NCBI RefSeq assembly: GCF_910596095.1
Contig: NC_056539.1
Location: 9,374,501 to 9,438,500, forward strand
DNA length: 64,000 nucleotides
Source of the DNA: Thunnus maccoyii
Taxonomy: Eukaryota; Chordata; Actinopteri; Scombriformes; Scombridae
Reading direction: 5' to 3'
Both the position numbers and the translations under genes were made by a program. Shown piece after piece: positions 22,954 through 39,800 of this stretch; the stretch's first letter is position 1; each line of letters starts with the position of its first letter. The notes beneath the pieces are model-generated. The model was given only the letters and a program-made list of their open reading frames with translations, ran no database searches and was not told the origin of the DNA.

Positions 22954-23502
22954 ATGGTCGAGGGGAAACCGTATCGGTACGGGCTGATAGTAGCAGGGCT
23001 GTGCATGACCGCAGTCGGCCTGTTCATCATGACTCAGGAGCGACCGCACATCTATGGCACAATGTGCGGTCTGGGCGTCATCATGGTGTGTCTCGGGACT
23101 GTGTGGAGCCTCTGCCAGTGCTATCCCAAGGTAGATACAGACTGTGTGTGTGTTGGAGAGAAAAACACAGGAAATAATATGCGATAATGTCATGCAGGGA
23201 TGGTAATGGAGATAATTGTGTGTTTGTTAGGTTATTTTGGCTCCTGGGATTCAGGAAGAAAGCCTAGAAGATCTAGAGTTTACTGCAGCTGCAGCAAAAC
23301 ATGAGAGGTACACACACACACACACACACTGTCCTAATGGCCCACAGACAAGCGGGTGTTCATTCAGGTCTTAATGATTCCTTGTGGTCGGTCTGTGTGT
23401 CTCAGGACGCTAAGCGACCGTCATGTAGTGGGCGAACATGGCGACAGCAGCAGCAGCGTGATGTGTCTGAAGGGAGGGAGGGTCTCCACTAATACACAGT
23501 AG
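22954..23502 (+). CDS. bsnd: Barttin, CLC-K chloride channel beta subunit
   Basis: Barttin is a two-pass accessory subunit of ClC-K channels, needed for their surface delivery and gating in kidney and inner ear. Exon 1 (22954-23130) encodes 59 residues, exactly the length of human exon 1. It keeps Arg8 and Gly10, sites of human Bartter mutations, and Cys54/Cys56 in WSLCQCYPK, the known palmitoylation sites. I chose ATG 22954 because it aligns with the human start. Exon 2 is 23231-23307 (acidic, EESLEDLEF) and exon 3 begins at 23406 after CTCAG; reading through it reaches TAG at 23500-23502, for 116 residues. Human barttin has 320, and its PY motif (PPYV) is not found here. Identity is firm from exon 1; the end of the gene is not, since a later exon may exist at 23929. 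Intron 2 is phase 2 through an AGG codon, as in the two upstream genes. Confidence 0.82.
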
Positions 23503-23928
23503 ATTCTAATTTTATTATCTTTACAGGAAAATTAATGGTGATGTAATGGAGTAGCACTGGCAGCAGGGAGGTAATGGAGAGTGGTGAGGAAGAGAAGAGC
23601 AGAATAAAAGAAAAAGGAGAGATGAGAGCAGTTAGAAACATGGGTGGAGACACTGTGGAACGCTTCTCTCTCCCTGAACAATGACCATTAATGTTCCCTT
23701 GATTAAAGCAATTGAGCCACAGTTAGTGTAGTGGCAAGCGGTTGAAAACCTGCATGTGAATGTTTGCAATTACATGAGTGTTCAGCAGCCAGATAAAGAC
23801 ATGCACACTCAGCAAATCCTGCCTAAGGAGAAAAAAAGTAAGAAAATGAGGACAAAATGCTGGAACTAGACTAGCCTTTCTATTTCTGTCCCTCCCCCTC
23901 TCCTCCCCCCTTTCTTATTTCATTTTAG

Positions 23929-24194
23929 GCATGCTGAGGCTCTGCCAGGTTTCTGTGGCCAAAAGTCAAGTAACAGCAGACTTCTCCCCGAGGCCCTTAA
24001 GAGCCAGTGTCACAGCTGTCCCACACTGCAGCTGGTCTGAGGCAGGGACACCATCATCATGACACTCAGGACAGTGATAAGATCTCATGATGCTGTTTGA
24101 GTGTGTTTATGTGTTTTTTTACAGCTAATGTAAGTGTCTGTTTCTATATTAACAGTTTTGCATCACTTTGTGTCAGTGTGATGTGGTTAATAAA
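23929..24194 (+). other. Possible alternative last exon or 3' UTR of bsnd
   Basis: A very strong acceptor (about 45 pyrimidine-rich bases ending TTTTAG at 23928) precedes about 120 bases open in two frames. One can be joined to exon 3 if a weak donor (AT/GTGTCT, near 23463) is used. AATAAA at 24189-24194 is a plausible polyadenylation signal. Neither frame is recognisably barttin-like, so it may be untranslated. Confidence 0.3.
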
Positions 24195-26280
24195 GTCGAA
24201 TGTGTGTTGCATGGTAGTTCCAGAAGATGGCACTATTTACTATATGAAAGGGAAAGGGAATTTGTATGTAAACCTGAGAGACAGTGAGAGACACACATGT
24301 ATTTGTTAAATAAGAGGACACTGCACTGACCTACATTAACACCACTAAGACAATTTTTTTGTATAAAAAAAGACACTGTACTTCAGCAACTTAGTGTTGC
24401 ACTTCCATAGAGACTCGCAAGAGGCACATTTAAAAATGAACCATAAAAATGGGTGCAGTCGATCTCTTGACTTTTATTCTCTCCAGTATGGCGTATGAGT
24501 CAAGCTCTGAAAATAGTGGATCTTCCCATAATGCAATTCTATGCTAGTGTCTTAATTTACAGGTCCATGTCTTTCAAACTTAAAGGAGCTTTCTTGTAAA
24601 CAGACCAAAGTTACATTCACATTCAGTGTTTGTCATCAAAATGCATTGCGTGTATCCTTGAGGCCTAACAAAACATGCTGAATGCATTTTGTTCCTCATA
24701 AAATATTTGGAAATATCCGTTGCTACATTTGTTGTTGATCAGCAGAATAGCGTGAAACTGGTGGCAGGAATATGGAACGTGTTTCTTATGTGCATCCTCA
24801 TGCTCGTGCACCATATGAACAAATCAGGGACCCACTTGTAAAAAAAACATGGCTCTGCAGCACTACTAGTGGTCAAAAACTCCACAAGGCACCTTTAATG
24901 GCACCAGTTTTTAACAGTTTTAAGCTTTCTGTTATGAATTTGTAGTCTCATATTAGAGGTGGCGAAAGTCACTCTGTAGAAGCACATAACCCTAGTTTCT
25001 CTTACCTATCACTATCTGGTAAAGGTGTTTAGTGGCTTAATGAGAACACCGCTATCTCTTAAAGGTGGTTAAAAATGCTGTCACACTACAACATGTCCGG
25101 TTAGAAACACAAGAGGTTGCCATTGAAGTTCGGAACGCTTTATTTATCACTGCCACCATTAGCACACACTTTCAGTTGACGTTGGGATGTGGTTGGCTTC
25201 TATGAACGCAGACAACTTCGAGAGAGTTCAACAGGGGAGGTTTTAGGCTCTATAATCCTCTCTGGCGCACTGAGTCCGATACTTTCTCTTGGAGCACAGT
25301 AACTAATTGTGCTGCATAGAATAGCGGCAGCTGTGTAATCCTATTGGCTGCTGGCTGAGGTAGAGAGGTAGACAGTGTGGAGAGAGAGATAGCCTGACCT
25401 GGGCGGCAAAACAGCCCAAGGCACAAAATGCCCCAAAATATATATACAAAAAAATACTGCAAAGCAGCAGATGCTATGGACTACATCAGAATGTAAATGC
25501 TCACAACCTTGTATCTCTGTCCTCTCTGATAATTTCTTCCATGCTTAAGATTTTTTACTTGAGCTGTAAGATTGAAAAATATAGTTACATAACTCCGGGA
25601 ATTCAGAAGTACACAAAATTTACTTTCTCACTATTTGTCTCTACAGTAAAATTGTTGCTGTCATAATTTCCGCCAATCATCAATGCCAGAATCCCACTGG
25701 ACATGCACTGTAAAGGTCAGTGTATGTGGGATCAAAGTTCAATTTATTTGAATAGTTTACCTTTAGAAAATCAGTGTACTGTTGTATGAGGCCCACTTTT
25801 AGTGAGAAAGCTCAATCTAAGATAACCCTGATGACATCATCAGGGTTGTTTTCTCAGTCTTGACAAAGTTCCTCCAGATCCACAGAGGACATTATGTAAC
25901 TTATTACACAGGCCAAGTTGTACTCCTCATGATGAGTAAACTCTCTCCATGTGTAAAATCAGTGGGGTGCACCTTTAAGTGCACTGTAGGATTTAATAAT
26001 CACTTATTCTGTTAAAAAAAAAAAAAAACTACACATGAACTCACCATGGTGAGCCTCTCTGCACACAGTATGAGTTCAGGCATAAACAAACTCGCACTGA
26101 CATGTATAATTCACATTGTTGTGAGCACACATGTGAAAACAGTCTTTACAAATTAACTTGAACTGAGAGGAAGTTTTTTTTCTCAGATTGATATTTAATA
26201 ATTTCAGGGAACTTTGTGGGGAAGCATGAAACATGACTCCTCTACTGTAAGAGGTGTTTTTAACGGAGGAGAATCATTCG
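24195..26280. other. Intergenic region between bsnd and pcsk9
   Basis: No coding exon is recognised. It includes one TTAA-type miniature element (24580-24897), a 14-base A tract near 26015 and otherwise unique-looking sequence. Confidence 0.55.
24580..24897. mobile_element. TTAA-flanked MITE
   Basis: The element is bounded by TTAA. Its left end TTAAAGGAGCTTTCTTG is a partial inverted match to the right end, whose complement reads TTAAAGGTGCCTTGTGG. TTAA target duplication suggests piggyBac-type mobilisation. It has no open frame. Confidence 0.6.
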
Positions 26281-26291
26281 ATACAAAAGCG

Positions 26292-26339
26292 GTGGCGTGA
26301 GCCCCAGGAACGTCACAAGTCCCCGCCTTATATTATAAG
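26292..26339 (+). promoter_or_regulatory. pcsk9 proximal promoter with sterol-response element
   Basis: GTGGCGTGA at 26292-26300 matches the first nine bases of the experimentally known human PCSK9 SRE (GTGGCGTGAT); the tenth is G. A GC box (CCCCGCC) follows at 26321-26327 and TATTATAAG at 26331-26339. The site is about 240 bases upstream of the ATG, similar to the human arrangement, implying SREBP-2 control. No clear HNF1 site was found next to it. Confidence 0.65.
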
Positions 26340-26540
26340 AATCAATTGTTCGATTTTTTTTTCTCAATCAGAATAGATGGTTGGAGGCGTTATCTGACAG
26401 TCAGGCTCACGGCACGCGCGGCTGTCGGAGACACCAAAACATCTGGATCACTCAGACTGAAATAAAAACTCATCAGTGGATTTGTGTCATTTCACACTTA
26501 TCCTAATTTTACTGAAAACGATCCAGGATCAGTGTGAAGA

Positions 26541-32967
<6,427 letters not shown>

Positions 32968-33296
32968 TCACTGATCATCTCACTTTGATGTCCAACACCG
33001 TGGAAACAGCTTGGATATTTCTTTAATGCAGTGTTGTCATATTTGTCTTTCATCACCTTTAGACCCCAGAATACTCAGGTGTGACTATGAGCACTTCTGT
33101 AAAACTGTTCAGTTTTAGGATTAGATCCAGATCAGCTCCAGCACACACATTGACTTACAAATGTTGCCTCATCTAGTACTGTCTTCTTATCTACATTTAA
33201 ACCATTTCACATACACAGTTTGTAAAATGTAACCAAATATTTTTGTATCTTTTTACATAACAATTTAAAAAGCTTTCTTGAATATATGATTCATTT

Positions 33297-33302
33297 ATTA
33301 AA
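33297..33302 (+). terminator. Candidate pcsk9 polyadenylation signal
   Basis: ATTAAA 330 bases after the stop codon, in AT-rich sequence; it is the best-placed signal before the convergent usp24 transcript. Confidence 0.4.
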
Positions 33303-33395
33303 ACAAATGTTGACTTAGTTGTTTTATCTGACAGACTGTCTGTGTGTTGTTTGAATTCAAGTGAACATTATAAGACAGGTTACAATAGTTTAAGA

Positions 33396-33649
33396 ACGTG
33401 GTTCTCAAAGTGGGGTACGGGGTAATTCCGTCCACAAGTAACACAATGACATTATGTATGACTATTTTGTCATGGGTTTCATACACTTTAATTTATAATT
33501 AAATTAAATTAAATTTTGTAATAAGACATCTAAAAGTAAAAATCTTATCAGATGGGAGACCCTGGGACAAAATCTTATCAAATGGGGGTCTGTGAACTAA
33601 TTTTTGTCAGTTTAGGGGTCCTTGATGTGAAAAAGTTTGAGAACCACTG
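33396..33649. mobile_element. hAT-like MITE downstream of pcsk9
   Basis: The left end GTGGTTCTCAAAGTGGGG and right end TTTGAGAACCAC are inverted copies of the widely known hAT terminal motif CAGTGGTTCTCAAA. The flanking eight bases (GTTTAAGA and GTTCTTGA) are a possible decayed target duplication. Confidence 0.65.
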
Positions 33650-34197
33650 GTTCTTGACTGCACTGTGTATTTGACCCAATGTTTTCAGCTGGTTTAGGAC
33701 AATACTCTGTTCCTAAAAGAAGGATACCCAGACAATGAAAAGGAAGTAGCAAATAAAAGGATGCAAAGACAGCTGACAAAGTGAACACAGTGACAGACTG
33801 CAGTTCAGTCAAAGCCAGATGCACTGAAATATCTATCAGAGTACACACAACTAAACACACAGTGGGTGGCTCAGTCAGCAGCAGGAACAGCTGCAGGCAC
33901 TCAGCTGTAATAGAAGCTTGATTAATACGCTGGGTTTCTCATGCTCACTTTGCATTTGTCTGAAGATGCAGACAACAAAAGTTAAATAGCGGACTTTGCT
34001 CTCTGTCTGGAGGATAACATGGGATGAGGTACTGAGTGGAGATCCTACAGCAGGCTACAATTAAAATGTACAAATGAAAATTAAGATGCACCAACATGAT
34101 GTCAGGTAGATCTCTGGCCTGAAATAAAGTCATGAATAATGAGACAATCTGTAAATGTACATGAAAAACAATGTTTACAAAAGGTTGTGCATTCCAG

Positions 34198-36818
34198 TTT
34201 ATTTTATATCAAATTTCCCCTTAATCAAACTCTGATGTACAAATTAAAACTGAGTTTTAACATGCATTACAGAATCCTGTGATGGCAGAAGTGAATTTTC
34301 AAAATTGAATGACAGTAAAAACCCGTATAGATGCCAATCCATACCCACGCACTTACCCATCCCTCCCTGCATCCCAGGATTAAAACAAAAGATTGTTCTG
34401 AAGTGTTTTTTCCTTCTTTTTTTTTTTTTTTTTTTTAAAGTAGTTGTGATGTAGCAGAGGGGCAAACCTAGGAGAGACTCTCGGCTGAATTATCACTTGG
34501 CACAGACTGCATGCAGCTCCATCAGATAGCACGTAACCAGCCACAGAGGAGGGGCGTGTGTTTGTGACAGTAAGTGCTAATGACCAAATTACACAGCAAA
34601 CAACACAGGGGGCTGTTTTTTTTTTTCCTCCGTCACACAGAAAAGACAAACTTCACCACCACTTACTGCCACACATGCAAATGTGCCAGAGAGCACAACA
34701 TGACATTCACATCTAGTGAGATAGAGAGGAAAATGGGCTGGGGGGATGTGTGGAAGGGCTAAAACAATGTCTTCCCTCTCCTCAGGCTCCGAGAGCCCAC
34801 AGCAAGGACGCAGAGGAGCCTCAGTGGATTGATTACGTGATGACTCCAACAGAAAACCATTTTGCATGATTGCTTCGTAGGTCCTCACACTGTAAACATT
34901 GACCTGTTAAAGCTGATAGCTAGTCTGCTAAGCTAGTTTAAGCTCATGTCTTCAGAACATCTGAGTGAAAGTGTGGCTTCCTTAAAACTATCTAGCATAA
35001 ATCAGTATCTACAAAGTGTCTCTGCTTGAGTGCAGAGTGAAAAGAAGCAGCATTTGACCATCACTAAAACCCTGTCCTGTCACCTCAACCCTGTTTTATT
35101 AGGGTAACCCCCCCCTCTCCCCCATACACACAGAATTATCAACCAACAGTAACATTTCTACAATCCTTTGTCACAACACACAGAGGACATTCCCTGTATT
35201 GTTTTGGGTCTAGCGGGAGATGAAGAAGCCCTGTTGCACTACTACAGTGAGACTATTTGACCACAGGAGACACTGGTTTGGTGTCACGGTCAGGACAGGT
35301 GGAGAAGACGTTAACGCACCTCCACAGAGACGTGACAATATGGTGTCAGAGGTGGGACAGGGGGAGAGATCGGGAGGTTAAGGCACTTCAAGTCTCCCGA
35401 TGATTGGGGGATGATGGTTACACGGGGATGTTGTTCTTGAGTGAAAACTCGGGCTACATTTGGGTTAGGCTCCTCTGTGTTTCCAAAGGTAGACAAAAGC
35501 AAAAGGCAAAGCAAAAAGAAAACTCCATCGAAAAAAAAAAAAAAAAATCAAACCTGATAAAGCAGAGGTAACAGTGAGGCGAGGACCTGTTCTTTATGTG
35601 TTTGTGAGTGAAGTGAATGATGTGACACACGCTTGCATGTTTTTCACAAGTTCTACCATAGTGTGTTATTCTTTGTGTGTGCGTGTATACCCTTGGCACC
35701 TAAAAAATAAAACATGCTCCTGAGCTCCCCCTCAGTCACAACTGATCTGTGGGCTTCCAGATCAGCTTTTTTCTTGCATAAGGCTTGAGTCCCTAAACAT
35801 CCTCTCCAAAATTCAAATCCGTCCAGAGTCAAAGAAAGTGGCAAAGAAAATAAAACACGGCAATGAAAAGAGTAAAATCCAGCACATGAGGCTGCCTGTC
35901 AGCGAGAAGTAGGGAGAGTGCTGACCATGGCTGGCACTGCTTGTTTCAGATTTGCTGAGGGCTGGGATCTGTCCTGTTTCTAGGACAGGCCCCTGCCCGC
36001 GCTGCGTCCCCGTAGCGACACTATGGTCGCCAGGGGGTCAATGGTCAAGTCACAGGCAGAGTGGCTTGCTATCAGGGCTTCCATGTGTCTGCAGAAGTGG
36101 CACTGAAAATAGATCTTGAGTGTTAAAAGCAAAAGAAGAAGAGGACACGAGCACGAGGAGGCTCTAGAGGAACTGACCGGTGCTGCTGTACGTCACAATA
36201 GACTGGGCTGGACTATAAAGTGCATACTTAACCCCACCCCTCCCAAGTGCTTGTGTGTAAAGATGTTTCTGTACAAGTGCACACGCACTGTCTGTACGCC
36301 AAGTTCCTCTAGAGCGGCTAACGTGACCTCTTGCAATTGCATGGCTGTGGAGTTGAGCACAGGAGACTTTAAAATATTATCTTACATCGGAAATTACATC
36401 TATGGAACAAATCTTTACAATATGAATGTCTATGTAGATACATTGGCAAATATGAGCAGAAAATTGTTAAAACACAACCCAAACCCATCCTCCACCTCGC
36501 TGTCATTCTGAGTGAATGAATGAATAAAAGGATAAACTGAAGTCATCCGTGATTGTGGAAGATTTTGCACTTCCCCCGTAATCAACTCTGCTGCCCTTAA
36601 TGCATCTCCACCATCGCCTTGGCTGGTCTGAAAGGAAGTAATTTATGATTTATTCATAGCTCCTTAGTTGCCGTAGCGACCGAGAGAATAATTGTTCTGA
36701 TTGGCTTGTTGTGGAGTCCTAAATGTCCTGACCAATCAGAGGCGAAGTGCAGCCCTTTCAAATGGCTGCCCGGAGCTGTGCTGCCTCTCCTTATGGAGGG
36801 ATCCTGCTGGTGGAGGAG
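34198..36818 (-). other. usp24: Probable usp24 3' untranslated region
   Basis: About 2.6 kb downstream of the usp24 stop hold no exon. AATAAA (plus-strand TTTATT at 34198-34203) could end the transcript and would give a 3' UTR length near that of human USP24. It contains a 20-base-class A tract on the minus strand (plus-strand T run at about 34418-34437) and a second at about 35529-35547. The real polyadenylation site is not proven. Confidence 0.45.
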
Positions 36819-39800
36819 CTAGGGGTCCACGTCTTCTAGATCGCTCTTTGAATCACCGAGCATCATGGGAGACTCTGACCCCTGTGAGAGAGAAAAGGTG
36901 CGCGTTTAATGTGAGAAATGTGGTGTTTTTGTGAAGAAAGGGAACAAATGGTGAATCATCTATGTGCTAGGCAGTGACAGTGGGATTATAACTTGTAAAC
37001 AACACGCTCATTATCTGCAGTGTTCATGCCTGCGGCAGAACAATTCTGACAATCTTGTGTAGTGTGGGCATCCTGACAAGCACAGCATGAGTCAGAAAAA
37101 GAATGAAATCCACCACTAATAACAACCGTGGGAGGCCTTTACAGTTCCTGACAGAAGCCGGTGAGATGTTCCAATTTTGTTCTCTTCTTCTCAGCATGTG
37201 CTGCTGTAACACTGTGAGTAATTTAAGAGGCGTGTATGTGAAGTTGAGGGCTACCTGTCGGAGGCTGCGGTCGGCGTTTTCGTTGGCTGGGCTGCCGTCA
37301 GAGCCGTTGCTGCTGCCAGACTGTTCCTTCTCATTTAACAACGCTGTAGCATAGGCCAGGGTATCCTGCAGAGTTTGACACACACACACAAAATGAGACA
37401 GGAGTGAATTATGTCAGGAGCAGAGGAGAAAATGTAACTGGAGGGGGTCATATGATACGCAGTATTTCTCTGTGTGTGTACCTGTGCAGAGATTGTGCGC
37501 TGGAAGGTTTTATTGGTGGATGTCTCATTGGAGACGTTGCTCTGTGGAGTCCAGTAATGTTCAGTCATCTGGGGAAGTACAATCCAAATCACAATCAGCA
37601 TACAGGATAATAAGAAAAAAATGGTCACAATTTAAAATGTATATCTCTGCTGTATTTGGTGAGACAATATTTAAGCTTGCCTTTTTTTGCAGCCACTGTA
37701 CTGCCCAGCTCCAGTGACCAGACAAGTCCTTGAAGTAATCCTTGGCTGGGGGACACCTGGCGGGAAAAGTGAAAGGAGGTTCAGAATTATGTGTTGTCTA
37801 TTTTGTCTGCCAAAATATCATCAAAGTATCACCTGCAAGGAAGTATATCTAAGAGAATTTCTCTTCTTATAAAACCATGACCTCTGACCCTTAGATGTAC
37901 TCACTTCTGTGCTAATGTGACCAGGAACTTAACACACTGGTAGCAGCGTCTGCTGTCCACGTTGTTGCTCTGGTGCATCAAAGCTGTGAAGACAAAGAGC
38001 TCAGTTGGGTTTTTTTATACATTCACTGAATCCTTTTAATACCCGAAAAAAAAACAAAGATGCTGCCAAGTGGCATGGCAGTCTACCAACATTATGAATA
38101 AGAGAAACACAACAATAAAAAAAAAAGACTAAGACATACCTAACAGGCCTTTCTCTGACTCAAACGCATATTTGAGTCTCTGGGATTGCAGAGAGTCTTC
38201 CACTACCTGAAGTAAAAGAATTAACTGAAGTTAACAGAGTTGATTATAATAGTGATCATACAGATATGAAGAGATAGATCAATAGGTTAAAGGTCACTGA
38301 TGACTGTCACTCACTAGAAGCTCTTGCAGCATCTGAAAAATGTTCTTCAGTTCATGAGGTGGAGCCGTCTCCAGCTGGGTCTAAAAGACACAAAGATTTT
38401 AAATGAAGAATACTCATAACTGACAAAATGTCTAAAAGCTCTGACATTAACCTCTTTAGGGTTCTTAAAGTTTTTTTTACCTTGAGTAACTGCAGCACTC
38501 CCAGGGAGAAGGACTCGTTACAGTACGAGCAGTAGGTCACCATCTCTATCAGGAGAGCCAGGGGGCCCGACAACTCACGCATAGCAAACATCACCTGGTG
38601 GATATTCACAAAAACAAAACAACAGTCATCAGTCAAACAGGTTCTGACTGTGTCATTAGTCTTTATCAAAATTCAAATAAAATCTGAAAAAAGTTCAAAA
38701 CACTGTGAGTTGATGGTTTGTATGTTACCTCTAGAAGGTAAGGCTGCCCCTCTGGAGTGAAGAGTGAGGCCAGGATGTCTGCGTGGAGGGGGAGGAGAGG
38801 GGTGGAGGACGGGACGCAACTCACACGGAGCTTAAAACCTCCTGGAGCTACGGCGAACAAAAGGTGACAAACGAATCAGACCAAGAACTGGAACTGTAGA
38901 AATAATATCGATCCTTCTGCTTGTGTTCATGCATGTGAGAAAAAGAGCTGATTGTAAGTGTCTCACCTTGTGTCCGCTGGGAGCCGAGGTCAGAGTGCAG
39001 AGTGATGAGGGCCAGCGTGCTGTGGAGGTGAAGAAACTCCCGAGCCTGAGCTGGACTCCACCGCCGGTTCTGTAGAGACACACGGACAGAAACGTTGCAG
39101 AATATTTTGAACTAACCAGACTCCCAATAGTTTTCCATGTGGGTAAAGGCAACAGTCATTATTTATGTGTCACTCTTGTATTTTTGATCAACATTTTTCT
39201 ATTTTCAAACATGCAATATATTCAAAATCTATTAAAACAACTAACATTTCAAAACTGCATTTACATTTGGAATATTTTCTGAATGCTCATTTCCTAAGTG
39301 ACATACAATGAGTGCAAAGTTAAAAAATGGTGACAAACATATCTGTGACATTTTATCCACCAAAAGTTGTTTAGATTTCTCTAAATCCATCTTTCCTTAC
39401 AGCCCAGATTCCCCTCTGTCTTCCAACAGGCAGTTTCAGAAGCTATTTACATAAAATTGGTATTATTAATGATCACCTACTCTGATTGGCTGGAGGTGTG
39501 GCCGCCACCTTCACCCCCAGCCAATCAAAATATGACCTAATGAATAATGCAAGTTCCCTTATGCTGAGGACAGAAGACATTGGGCCTTTCACGATTGCAA
39601 GTTCGGACTTGGCAAGTTCGACTTGGTAGAACAAACCTCTGAGGATGGGAGGACGCAGTATGATCATTCTGCCATTGGAACAGCAGTGTACTTGCTGACA
39701 ACACCAGCTTAGCTTCAACACAACTCAAAGCTCCACTAACACTTTTTTCTCACAAAAAAAAATAACCTCATTGACAGAGAGATGCAGTAAATTATGTTAT

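Noticed and set aside
34412-34437. Long T run as the tail of a processed retrocopy
   Set aside because: No intronless gene copy or target duplication is adjacent; it looks like a simple tract in the usp24 3' region.
36116-36511. 131-residue plus-strand frame
   Set aside because: It lies antisense within the usp24 3' untranslated region, with no homology or splice signals to suggest a gene.
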